Of a stretch of 22,383 nucleotides of DNA, positions 15,064 through 22,159 are shown piece by piece. Origin of the DNA: Gammaproteobacteria bacterium (GTDB lineage: Bacteria > Pseudomonadota > Gammaproteobacteria > Chromatiales > Chromatiaceae); contig DAOUQU010000003.1 in the NCBI GenBank assembly GCA_030625445.1, positions 1-22,383 on the forward strand, in the 5' to 3' direction. The position numbers and the translations under genes were made by a program. The notes below the pieces were generated by a model. That model was not told the origin of the DNA and did not search any database. It saw only the letters and a program-made list of their open reading frames with translations. How positions within the stretch are numbered: position 1 is the first letter of the stretch; each line of letters opens with the position of its first letter.

Positions 15064-15079
15064 TGTGATGAATTTCACA
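15064..15079 (+). promoter_or_regulatory. CRP-type binding site (TGTGA-N6-TCACA)
   Basis: A perfect symmetric TGTGA-tgaatt-TCACA lies upstream of the 186-aa gene. Its centre (15071/15072) is about 41 bases before a plausible start point near 15113, and an AT-rich -10-like TTTAAAAT sits at 15101-15108. That geometry fits a class II CRP-activated promoter. A short Shine-Dalgarno GGTGA (15115-15119) follows 4 bases before the ATG. The regulator (CRP/Vfr/FNR-type) is not in the window. Confidence 0.6.
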
Positions 15080-15123
15080 GTAAAATGCTTTGTTATTGCA
15101 TTTAAAATTACGACGGTGACTCC

Positions 15124-15684
15124 ATGGCTCTCAGAATAAAAGCGCACTGGCATGATGATGAAACTGACCGATCAATCGATGAGATTGCGGGCGCTCTGGC
15201 ATTCAACGCCTGGCGGATAGCCAAAGAGAAAGCGATCAATCTGCATGGTGAGGATTTTGTCTATGAGACAGATGAGCAGCGCTTTGGTGTGATGACAGAA
15301 TATCTGATTTTTCAGCTCGCAATCATTGACCGTATCATCACCGATCGTCTGCAAATGGATGACGAAACACGTAAGAAGCTGGTGGTCACTACAGCCAAAG
15401 GGATGGCGAAACATCTGCAGGACAACATGGCGGATATTTTTGGCTCCGGCGACTATATTCAGGCTTTTATCGCCACCATGAACAGGCGTGGAGCCGAGTA
15501 TGCGGAGTTTAACTTCACTGATGAAGGCCCCTCCTACCCTTTTATGCGCCACCTGGGCTATGAGATCCAACAGTTGATGGGAGATTCACATGAGAACCGC
15601 TGGGTAATCGACCAGGTCATGGACAGCGATGGCGTGGATGTCTACAAAAAGCTGTCGCGCGCCGCGATGGATCTGCTCGGATGA
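15124..15684 (+). CDS. Conserved hypothetical protein (186 aa)
   Basis: I do not recognise a named family. The protein is soluble, acidic and largely helical: a central EYLIFQLAIIDRIITDRL helix, an AKGMAKHLQDNMADIFG segment, then FIATMNRRGAEYAEFNF and a YPFMRHLGYEIQQLMG helix. There is no signal peptide or membrane segment, and no metal-binding Cys/His cluster is obvious. It stands alone between the amidotransferase operon and adk. The upstream region carries a CRP-type site with promoter-like spacing and a GGTGA Shine-Dalgarno, so its transcription may respond to cAMP or another CRP-family signal. A palindromic repeat lies directly after its stop. Confidence 0.75.
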   Translation: MALRIKAHWHDDETDRSIDEIAGALAFNAWRIAKEKAINLHGEDFVYETDEQRFGVMTEYLIFQLAIIDRIITDRLQMDDETRKKLVVTTAKGMAKHLQDNMADIFGSGDYIQAFIATMNRRGAEYAEFNFTDEGPSYPFMRHLGYEIQQLMGDSHENRWVIDQVMDSDGVDVYKKLSRAAMDLLG

Positions 15685-15692
15685 ACGAAATA

Positions 15693-15762
15693 AACCACGG
15701 AACACACAGAACACACGGAAACAAAACATCATAATTCCGCGCAGTCCGTATGTTCCGTGGTT
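15693..15762. repeat. Palindromic repeat with AACCACGGAACA arms
   Basis: The arms are 15693-15720 and 15735-15762 (28 bases each). The outer 12 bases AACCACGGAACA / TGTTCCGTGGTT are perfect, and CGGAA/TTCCG closes the inner end over a 14-base loop. The left arm is built from near-tandem units (CACGGAA, CACAGAA, CACGGAA). It sits between convergent genes and may act as a bidirectional terminator; the following A-rich ACATAAA units (15771-15795) are also repetitive. Confidence 0.65.
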
Positions 15763-15810
15763 ATAAGCCTAAAACATAAAACATAAAACTTAAAACATCT
15801 CAAAACCTTC

Positions 15811-16455
15811 CTATCCCAAGGCAGAGAATATCTGGTCGCGGATATCCTTGACACCGCCGACACCGGCGATTTTATGGTATTTCATCTCACCCTTGTCAGC
15901 CAGATCACCATAGAATTTTGCCAGCGGCTCGGTCTGTTCGTGATAGATCGAGAGACGATTACGCACTGTCGCCTCCTGGTCATCATCACGCTGGATCAGA
16001 TCTTCGCCGGTCTCATCATCCTTTCCTTCCACTTTTGGCGGATTGAAGACCACGTGGTAGGTTCGGCCTGATGCCAGATGGACCCGGCGGCCTGACATAC
16101 GCCTGATGATCTCGTCATCAGGAACATCGATCTCGACCACGGCGTCAAGCTCGACACCGGCAGCTTTCAGTGCTTCAGCCTGAGGAATGGTGCGTGGAAA
16201 ACCGTCGAACAGGAAACCGTTTTTGCAATCATCTTCAGTGATACGCTCCTTGACCATCCCCATGATGATCTCATCAGAGACGAGACCGCCCTCATCCATT
16301 ATTTTTTTGGCCGCAACACCCAGATCAGAGCCGGATTTGACATGTGCTCTAAGCATGTCTCCCGTCGAGATTTGAGGAATGTTGTAGCGCTCTTTGATGT
16401 AATTGGCCTGTGTGCCTTTTCCGGCACCAGGACCGCCCAGCAGAATAATTCGCAT
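15811..16455 (-). CDS. adk: Adenylate kinase
   Basis: This 214-residue adenylate kinase interconverts ATP + AMP and 2 ADP in the cytosol. It has P-loop GGPGAGKGT at 7-15, the AMP-binding STGDMLR, the FDGFPRT motif, and the full LID region (GRRVHLASGRTYHVVFNPP) of the long bacterial form. The LID has no zinc cysteines, as usual in Gram-negative bacteria. I chose ATG 16455 (MRIILLGG) because it is the conserved N-terminus and has GGAG upstream; an in-frame ATG at 16497 would add 14 atypical residues. Repeats flank both sides: the AACCACGG palindrome downstream and a REP-like hairpin upstream, before ffh. Confidence 0.96.
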   Translation of the reverse strand: MRIILLGGPGAGKGTQANYIKERYNIPQISTGDMLRAHVKSGSDLGVAAKKIMDEGGLVSDEIIMGMVKERITEDDCKNGFLFDGFPRTIPQAEALKAAGVELDAVVEIDVPDDEIIRRMSGRRVHLASGRTYHVVFNPPKVEGKDDETGEDLIQRDDDQEATVRNRLSIYHEQTEPLAKFYGDLADKGEMKYHKIAGVGGVKDIRDQIFSALG

Positions 16456-16564
16456 TGGTTTTATCTCCGTTGAATAAACTTGTTTATTGTGCCACAAATA
16501 GAGTTGGCAACCCTATTCGACCGCTGAATGGATGAATTGAGGTAACTTATCAGCCTCGCGTATC

Positions 16565-16622
16565 TCGCGGCCAGAAGGCCAGCTCCTACAGCCTAATTGT
16601 AGGAGCGGCCTTCTGGCCGCGA
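16565..16622. repeat. REP-like extragenic palindrome (TGTAGGAGC...GGCCGCGA)
   Basis: The left arm 16565-16590 and right arm 16598-16622 pair almost perfectly (25 pairs, one bulged A at 16581) around a 7-base loop. The arm contains TGTAGGAGCGGCCTTCTGG, which resembles the REP sequences abundant in Pseudomonas and other gammaproteobacteria. It lies between ffh (which ends at 16641) and adk and may protect or terminate ffh mRNA. Confidence 0.8.
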
Positions 16623-16640
16623 TAGAAGCCACAAATGAAA

Positions 16641-18056
16641 CTACATTGGAAACCCACCGCCGGGAGGAAATCCGCCCGGTGGCATTCCACCGGGAGGCAT
16701 ACCGCCTGGAGGAAAACCACCGCCCCCCTTCATGCCGCGCATCATGTTCATCATGCCCTTGCCTTTCATCTTTTTCATCATGCGCTGCATCTGTGCAAAC
16801 TGTTTCAACAACTTGTTGACGTCCTGAACCATCACTCCGGAACCTGCGGCTATACGCTTTCTCCGCGAAGCTTTTATCACAGCAGGAAATTCGCGTTCCT
16901 GCGGTGTCATGGAGTTGACGATGGCAATGGTGCGGGCAATCTCCTTGTCATTGACCTGGTTCTTGACCGCATCAGGAACTTTATTCATACCGGGCATCTT
17001 CTCCAGCAGACTGCTGATACCGCCCATCTTCGCCATCTGCTGCATCTGCTCACGGTAATCCGCCAACGTGAATCCTTTTCCCCTGGCAACCTTGGATGCC
17101 AGTTTCTGCGCCTTCTTGTGATCAACCTTGCGCGAGACCTCTTCTACCAGCGACAGTACATCCCCCATGCCGAGGATTCTTGATGCCAGCCGGTCCGGAT
17201 GAAAAGGTTCGAGGGCATCGACTTTTTCACCAATACCAAGAAACTTGATCGGTTTGCCGGTGATGTGTCGGATAGAGAGCGCAGCTCCGCCGCGTGAGTC
17301 GCCATCCGCCTTGGTCAGAATCACCCCCGTCAACGGCAACGCTTCATCAAATGCTTTAGCGGTGTTGGCTGCGTCCTGGCCGGTCATGCTGTCCACGACA
17401 AACAGCGTCTCGATGGGATTCAACACCTTATGCAGCTGCTGAATCTCCCCCATCATCTCTGCATCGATATGCAAACGGCCTGCGGTATCGACAATCAGCA
17501 CATCAAAGTAGCCTTTTTTTGCCGCTTTCAGGGCCGATTTGGCGATGGAAGCGGGTTTCTGCTTTGCTGTACTGGGAAAAAATTCTGCATCCACCTCTTT
17601 GGCAAGCGTCTGCAGTTGATCGATCGCAGCAGGGCGATAGACGTCACAGCTGACGACCATCACTTTTTTCTTCTGCTGTTCCTTGAGAAAGCGCGAAAGT
17701 TTGGCGACGCTGGTAGTCTTGCCCGAGCCTTGCAAACCCGCCATGAGGATGACGGCAGGAGGCTGGGCTGCAAGATTGAGGCTCTCATTGGCCTCACCCA
17801 TGACGCGCACCAGCTCATCATTAACGATTTTTACCAGTACCTGCCCGGGCGTAAGACTCTTGAGTACGGCTTCGCCGGTCGCTTTTTCGCGAATAGAGTC
17901 GATGAATTCACGCACCACCGGCAAGGCCACATCAGCCTCCAGCAGCGCCATGCGAATTTCGCGCAGGGTATCTTTGATGTTCTGTTCGGTGAGGCGTCCG
18001 CGACCGCGCACCCGGTCGAGTGAATCACCCAGACGTTTACTAAGATTGCTAAACAT
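16641..18056 (-). CDS. ffh: Signal recognition particle protein Ffh (SRP54)
   Basis: This 471-residue SRP GTPase binds 4.5S RNA and signal sequences and delivers ribosomes to FtsY at the inner membrane. N-domain 1-90; G-domain with GLQGSGKT at 107-114, VDTAGR and TKADGD; M-domain from about 300 with the methionine-rich, basic segment QMQRMMKKMKGKGMMNMMRG. The C-terminus ends in a glycine/proline repeat (FPPGG, MPPGG, MPPGG, FPPGG), longer than in E. coli Ffh (453 residues) and low-complexity at DNA level. The gene is divergent from the YpjD-like gene with only 69 bases between starts, so the two promoters overlap. Confidence 0.96.
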   Translation of the reverse strand: MFSNLSKRLGDSLDRVRGRGRLTEQNIKDTLREIRMALLEADVALPVVREFIDSIREKATGEAVLKSLTPGQVLVKIVNDELVRVMGEANESLNLAAQPPAVILMAGLQGSGKTTSVAKLSRFLKEQQKKKVMVVSCDVYRPAAIDQLQTLAKEVDAEFFPSTAKQKPASIAKSALKAAKKGYFDVLIVDTAGRLHIDAEMMGEIQQLHKVLNPIETLFVVDSMTGQDAANTAKAFDEALPLTGVILTKADGDSRGGAALSIRHITGKPIKFLGIGEKVDALEPFHPDRLASRILGMGDVLSLVEEVSRKVDHKKAQKLASKVARGKGFTLADYREQMQQMAKMGGISSLLEKMPGMNKVPDAVKNQVNDKEIARTIAIVNSMTPQEREFPAVIKASRRKRIAAGSGVMVQDVNKLLKQFAQMQRMMKKMKGKGMMNMMRGMKGGGGFPPGGMPPGGMPPGGFPPGGGFPM

Positions 18057-18125
18057 GGTGTTTTTTCAGGAGTGTGGAAAATAATATTTGGTCAAAGTAT
18101 ACCTGACTATGAGATCATTCTGCGA

Positions 18126-18938
18126 ATGAAACAGATAATCCCGCTTCTTGCAATCACTCTCTATCTTGCAGCCGCTGCGCTGGCTGCCACACGCCTCTTC
18201 CGGCCGGAGATATCTGCACGTCTGTCACGCTCCATTGTCATCCAGGTCGGTTTTTCAGCGCTGCTGCTGCATGCCCTCCTTCTCTACCAGACGATAGTGG
18301 CGGAAGATGGCCTCAATCTCGCCTTTTTTCCGGCATTGAGCCTTGGTGGCTGGATGATCGCCCTGGTGATCATGCTCTCGTCACTGACCAAACCGGCAGA
18401 AAACCTCGCTATATTTCTGTTTCCTCCAATTGCACTGGCCGTTGCCGCCTGCTGTCTCTTCTCGACTGAATCGACTCGTCTGCTGGACGCGTCATCTGGC
18501 TGGCCGCTGGGCGTGCATGTCATCACCTCCCTGCTCGCCTGGAGCCTGTTTGCCATTGCCAGTGTGCAGGCCATATTGCTGTGGATTCAGGACAAACATC
18601 TGCACAACCGCCAGCCCGGAGGTTTCATCAAGGCCCTGCCGCCATTGCAGACCATGGAGAGCCTGCTGTTTGAATTGATCGTGGCCGGAATGATCCTGCT
18701 GACAATCTCGCTTGCCAGCGGATTTCTCTATCTGCATGACATGTTTGCACAGCACCTGGTGCATAAAACCATTCTCTCCACTATCGCATGGATACTCTTT
18801 GCAATTCTCATATGGGGCCGTTACCGCTACGGCTGGCGTGGTCAAATCGCACTGCGCTGGACACTGATCGGCTTCTTTATCCTGGGACTCGCCTATTTCG
18901 GCTCCAAGGCAGTCGTAGAATTGATTATTCAACGTTAA
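18126..18938 (+). CDS. ypjD: YpjD / CcsA-like cytochrome c assembly-family membrane protein
   Basis: This 270-residue protein has about eight hydrophobic segments and the family blocks GVHVITSLLAWSLFAIASVQAIL, FLYLHDMFAQHLVHKTILSTIAWI and GWRGQIALRWTLIGFFILGLAYFGSKAVVEL. These match the CcsA/YpjD type (cytochrome c assembly Pfam family), with histidines in the HxxxS and HKT positions that could bind haem. A neighbourhood with ffh is common in gammaproteobacteria. ATG 18126 (MKQIIPLLAI) gives the usual start; an in-frame ATG at 18072 would add 18 residues without a clear Shine-Dalgarno. The exact role (haem handling or other) is not settled for the YpjD group. Confidence 0.85.
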   Translation: MKQIIPLLAITLYLAAAALAATRLFRPEISARLSRSIVIQVGFSALLLHALLLYQTIVAEDGLNLAFFPALSLGGWMIALVIMLSSLTKPAENLAIFLFPPIALAVAACCLFSTESTRLLDASSGWPLGVHVITSLLAWSLFAIASVQAILLWIQDKHLHNRQPGGFIKALPPLQTMESLLFELIVAGMILLTISLASGFLYLHDMFAQHLVHKTILSTIAWILFAILIWGRYRYGWRGQIALRWTLIGFFILGLAYFGSKAVVELIIQR

Positions 18939-19013
18939 TCACACCCAGAAGCCTGTCCAAGAATAAAAAACCTGTTACAGAACCGTTTTGATCAAAATCT
19001 TGAATGGCGGTTT

Positions 19014-19045
19014 TGCTCCTTATGCATAGCTATACATAATGCTCC
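19014..19045. repeat. 20-bp palindrome framed by TGCTCC direct repeats
   Basis: TTATGCATAG/CTATACATAA (19020-19039, one mismatch) is directly bordered on both sides by TGCTCC (19014-19019 and 19040-19045). It lies in the 18939-19082 gap, downstream of both the YpjD-like gene and the antitoxin gene. A perfect TTTTGATCAAAA (18986-18997) is nearby. It may be a terminator, an operator or an insertion trace. Confidence 0.4.
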
Positions 19046-19082
19046 ACTGCAGACATTCACGAATCAATCGATAATGCCCCGT

Positions 19083-19358
19083 TTAGCTGGCACTTTCATG
19101 CAGACGACCCTCTACATATTTATGAAGGATACTGGCAACCAAAGTTTGGTAAGGAATGCCCTCGGCAAGGGCTTTTTTCTGCAACCCTCTAAGATCTCTG
19201 GAAGGAAGGCGGATATTGATCCGTGCATCTTTCTTGAACATGGCCTCTGCGTATTTTTGATGCCGCTTCTGCGTTTCAGCTGCGTTTTTTGCACGTTTTA
19301 CCTTACCCGATTCAAACGCCTCTAGAATTTCTCTTTCTTCCTGGTCTAACTTACTCAT
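19083..19358 (-). CDS. Type II antitoxin, ribbon-helix-helix (CopG/BrnA-like)
   Basis: This 91-residue protein has a C-terminal RINIRLPSRDLRGLQKKALAEG stretch followed by IPYQTLVASILHKYVEGRL, which is the strand-helix-helix pattern of ribbon-helix-helix antitoxins; the basic N-terminal half (EREILEAFESGKVKRAKN) is typical of the CopG-antitoxin/BrnA-like group. I chose ATG 19358 (MSKLDQEE), which has AAGGTG at a good distance and overlaps the toxin stop by 8 bases; an in-frame ATG at 19367 lies inside the toxin gene. The antitoxin should bind the toxin and autorepress the promoter upstream of the toxin gene. Confidence 0.8.
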   Translation of the reverse strand: MSKLDQEEREILEAFESGKVKRAKNAAETQKRHQKYAEAMFKKDARINIRLPSRDLRGLQKKALAEGIPYQTLVASILHKYVEGRLHESAS

Positions 19359-19632
19359 TCTTAGCACCTTGATATACTTTGGTTGCCTTTCGACTCGGAA
19401 TAACTGTCTTCAAAAAGACCTCTTCGTCTGACTCGACAAACGGAACAAGGTAGACATAATCCTCTATAGCAACCATGTGGATTTGTTGGCTAGGGTAACG
19501 TTCCTGATTCGGATGTTCGATTGTTTCGAGGATGTCACCCGCCATAATGTGGAACACCACATCTTCAAATGAAACCCCTCTCTCGACTTTCAGAAGAGAG
19601 TTCTTTTCTGGGTTCCATGAGATCGGCTTCAT
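19351..19632 (-). CDS. BrnT-like toxin of a type II toxin-antitoxin pair
   Basis: This 93-residue protein is recognised by its overall BrnT-like layout: MKPISWNPEKNSLLKVERGVSFEDV at the N-terminus (BrnT: W/F-D-xxK-xxxN-xxKHGV-xFED), a middle strand (MVAIEDYVYLVPFV), then the closing VIPSRKATK motif (BrnT: IISARKAT). BrnT-type toxins are RNases with a RelE-like fold, and this gene precedes its antitoxin, as in brnTA. It differs from classical BrnT in the middle (HPNQERYPSQQIHMV). The start ATG at 19630-19632 has no visible Shine-Dalgarno. It would be silenced by the co-expressed antitoxin. Confidence 0.75.
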   Translation of the reverse strand: MKPISWNPEKNSLLKVERGVSFEDVVFHIMAGDILETIEHPNQERYPSQQIHMVAIEDYVYLVPFVESDEEVFLKTVIPSRKATKVYQGAKNE

Positions 19633-19915
19633 ATATTAAGTTTAACACAACGTGTGCCATTTGTACTCTCAGTGGCTAGAATGTTGCCATCATCTGTTTG
19701 ATAAAGTGGATGTGCTATTTTGCCGAAGCTTTTTTAAATCTGAGTTCTTGGTCTTGATATGTGATGTCTATCTATGCCTTGTATCCTTGCAATGAATGAG
19801 TATGCTGCGGTCATTTAGCCGGAATTCCTCAACGACAGAAAATTGCTGCACTTTTGAGGAATATCGTACAACCTTGCCAGTCTCCCGTGGGAGCCAGTGA
19901 GAGATGTAGGATTGG
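19633..19915. other. AT-rich gap between toxin gene and cytochrome gene
   Basis: There is no convincing gene here. The toxin promoter must lie near 19633-19700 (AT-rich, minus strand), but no clear -35/-10 pair is picked out. A perfect CTCCC-GT-GGGAG hairpin at 19882-19893 lies 22 bases after the cytochrome gene stop and may help end its transcript, though no T-run follows. Confidence 0.4.
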
Positions 19916-21415
19916 TCAGAGTCCGATAGCCTCGAGGCGCAGGCCATCCGGATCTGGATCGCCATTGGCATCACTGGCGATCCAGGGTGACAGCGCCTCC
20001 GGATCATCTACCCTTGGATCGGTCAACGTTTCCAGGAAGGCGATCAGATCGTCGACCTGGTCATCACTGAGATCCACGTCCAGCGGACGCACGTTGCCCA
20101 GTCCCTGTTCGCGGTTGTCCAGCAGCTGAACCAGCGCCTTGCGGGTGTTGGTCTCGGCGTTTTCAATCTGGATGGCGTAGCCATTGTATTCGAGCAGCGC
20201 CAGGTTTGAGTCGAAATTGGCGAAGTAGTCATCGATGGAGTCGGCGGGATTGAGGTGGTGGCGAACGACCTGTTCAAGAGTCGCAAACATGCCCGCATGA
20301 CCCCATGGGCCGGTAGCAGCTACGTTGAGCAAAGTGGGGACGCGAAAGGCATAAAGATCTTCCGGGGCGCCAGTCTCCCGAAAACGACCGAAATCCTCAT
20401 ATCCGTCCTCACCATCACCTTTGCCTCGCCCTGCCTGGGGAAAGGCCATGACTGCGAAGAGCTCGTCGGTGAAGGCGTCGCCATTGTGGCATTGTGCGCA
20501 GTCAGCGCCTCCCTCAGCAACTGATTGAAAGAACAACAAAGCGCCACGCTTGGCAGCGCGATCAATAGCATCATCATCCCCCTGGACATAGGCTGCCCAC
20601 GGACTTTCGCTGAACTCCTGAGAGCGCTCATAAGCACCGATAGCCTCGAAGATCGTGCGCTCGGTAATCAGCGTCTCTGCAACCTCATTGCTATCGAAAG
20701 CCTCCTGAAACAGGGGCAGCCACGCATCGTTCTGAAAGCGTGCGACGAGCTGGCTGCGCAGCTCCTCGTTGCTCTCTCCCGCGGCGAATTCAAAACCGCG
20801 CATCTCTTCTGGAGACGTCACAGGGAAACGGGACTGGTCCCATGCCAGATTATCGCCGGCATCGGGATTGGCTACGCCAAAGTCAGTGTCCGGATTGCGG
20901 ATACCCTCACCGTCGTCACCGTTTGCGTTCGGTGTCTTGCCAAGGCTCTCGACGCGGCCATCATGAAACATGACGCTGTCCCAGTAGCCGGTATTGAAGG
21001 TGGTTGGAGCATTACGGGGCACAGGGGGACCACCGTCCCACTCTTCGGCATCCTGGCGATGTACACGCCCCGGACCAAGCAGGTCCGGTTCTTCAGCACC
21101 TACACCAATTGACAGGGCCAAGTCGTCACCACCCCCCAACAAGGGGTGATGACAACTGACACATGCGGAATCCTCGTCGCCTCCCAGCCCCTTGGTAAAG
21201 AACAGCACCCGGCCCAATGCCGGAATGGGATCATCGATGGATGGCAGGTTTCGAAGAGCTCCAGGGTCTCCGGTGAGCCCCCGGACATCGATCTCAGAGC
21301 GAAGCTGTGTGTCGAGGCTGGGGCCATCATCGTCGTCCCCACTGTCGCAGGCGGTCAAAATCAGCGCTGACAAGACTAGGCAGGGCCATGTGAATTTAGA
21401 ATAGAGATGAAACAT
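19916..21415 (-). CDS. Di-haem cytochrome c peroxidase / MauG-family lipoprotein
   Basis: This 499-residue protein has a lipoprotein signal peptide (ALILTAC, Cys23) followed by an acidic linker (DSGDDDDG). It has two c-type haem sites: CVSCH (Cys85, Cys88, His89) and CAQCH (Cys306, Cys309, His310). Blocks such as RNAPTTFN, FHDGRVESL, ERSQEFSESPW, RVPTLLNVAATGPWGHAG and LIAFLETLTDP fit the bacterial CcpA/MauG superfamily, which reduces H2O2 or modifies proteins in the periplasm. The length is larger than CcpA (~330) and the protein has a D-N-G-D-rich C-terminal tail. ATG 21415 is chosen (GAGAGG seven bases upstream). It follows the small membrane protein gene after 68 bases. Confidence 0.88.
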   Translation of the reverse strand: MFHLYSKFTWPCLVLSALILTACDSGDDDDGPSLDTQLRSEIDVRGLTGDPGALRNLPSIDDPIPALGRVLFFTKGLGGDEDSACVSCHHPLLGGGDDLALSIGVGAEEPDLLGPGRVHRQDAEEWDGGPPVPRNAPTTFNTGYWDSVMFHDGRVESLGKTPNANGDDGEGIRNPDTDFGVANPDAGDNLAWDQSRFPVTSPEEMRGFEFAAGESNEELRSQLVARFQNDAWLPLFQEAFDSNEVAETLITERTIFEAIGAYERSQEFSESPWAAYVQGDDDAIDRAAKRGALLFFQSVAEGGADCAQCHNGDAFTDELFAVMAFPQAGRGKGDGEDGYEDFGRFRETGAPEDLYAFRVPTLLNVAATGPWGHAGMFATLEQVVRHHLNPADSIDDYFANFDSNLALLEYNGYAIQIENAETNTRKALVQLLDNREQGLGNVRPLDVDLSDDQVDDLIAFLETLTDPRVDDPEALSPWIASDANGDPDPDGLRLEAIGL

Positions 21416-21483
21416 CTTCTTGCCTCTCAAAGTAGTTGGACGTGGACATGCCCCACGCTCGCCCATGATTGCCTTGCTTAACA

Positions 21484-21906
21484 TCAATGCACACCATCAT
21501 CCACGTGTTTTTGCAGAATTGTCCGGTAACAAAAGAGCGCTATCACCGCCCACACCGAGCAGCGGACTGTCATTGCTATCAGCGTGCGCATTTCATAGCT
21601 TCCACCGCTGCCAATATGCAGACCCAACAGTACGAGCACCAACACGGAAGCGGTAAAGATCATGACGGCCAGCCATGCCGCCCATGTTTGGCGCTTCCAA
21701 ATCCCGATTCCAGCAACCAGATAGAGAAAGCCCGCAAGAAAATTAAACCACAGCACAAAAGGGACATAATTTCCTGCCTGCTGCCGATATTCTCCGCCGA
21801 TGAACAGGACAGAACCGCCGGACTTGATCGTCAGCAAGCCGAAGACAACAGCAATTGCGGTTGCAATCCAGGTTGCCATGGATCTTTTACTTTGGACTGA
21901 TTTCAT
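21484..21906 (-). CDS. Small four-helix membrane protein
   Basis: This 140-residue protein has four hydrophobic segments (about 10-28, 46-66, 74-94 and 105-125) joined by short polar loops, with a GGSVLFIGGEYRQQAGNYVPFVLWFN loop and a GIWKRQTWAAW turn. No cofactor motifs such as CxxCH are seen. It resembles small DoxX- or DUF-type inner-membrane proteins, but I cannot assign a family. It precedes the di-haem peroxidase gene by 68 bases on the same strand and could be part of the same redox unit. A weak Shine-Dalgarno (GAGATA) lies about ten bases before the ATG, and a hairpin (21929-21957) occupies the leader. Confidence 0.75.
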   Translation of the reverse strand: MKSVQSKRSMATWIATAIAVVFGLLTIKSGGSVLFIGGEYRQQAGNYVPFVLWFNFLAGFLYLVAGIGIWKRQTWAAWLAVMIFTASVLVLVLLGLHIGSGGSYEMRTLIAMTVRCSVWAVIALFCYRTILQKHVDDGVH

Positions 21907-21928
21907 TGGTGTATATCTCAGTTGTTAA

Positions 21929-21957
21929 CTGGCGTGAACCGAAGCCATCACAGCCAG
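21929..21957 (-). terminator. Hairpin in the leader of the small membrane protein gene
   Basis: CTGGC-GTGA (21929-21937) pairs with TCAC-A-GCCAG (21948-21957), nine pairs with one bulge around a 10-base loop. It lies upstream of the membrane protein ATG. No T-run follows on the minus strand, so its role as terminator for the kinase gene or as a leader structure is uncertain. A second stem, CATACT-GCGA-AGTATG, is at 21972-21987. The rest of 21988-22159 shows nothing recognisable. Confidence 0.3.
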
Positions 21958-22159
21958 CTACAGACTCAACACATACTGCGAAGTATGAGAGCGAACTGTT
22001 TCAGAAATATTTCCGCCAAGATTGAAATTGTTACAAAATGTATCAGGGCAACATATTTCGGCAGGAAAATCTCAAATTGATGCGATACGGATTTGATCCA
22101 CCCTGGACGGGTGCAGTTGTCAGGAAGAAAGGAGGATTGAGTGTGGCCAGCGGCCTCTC

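Noticed and set aside
19768..20007. 79-codon minus-strand ORF overlapping the end of the cytochrome gene
   Set aside because: The overlapping part is a frame shadow of the di-haem peroxidase; the remainder has no family features.
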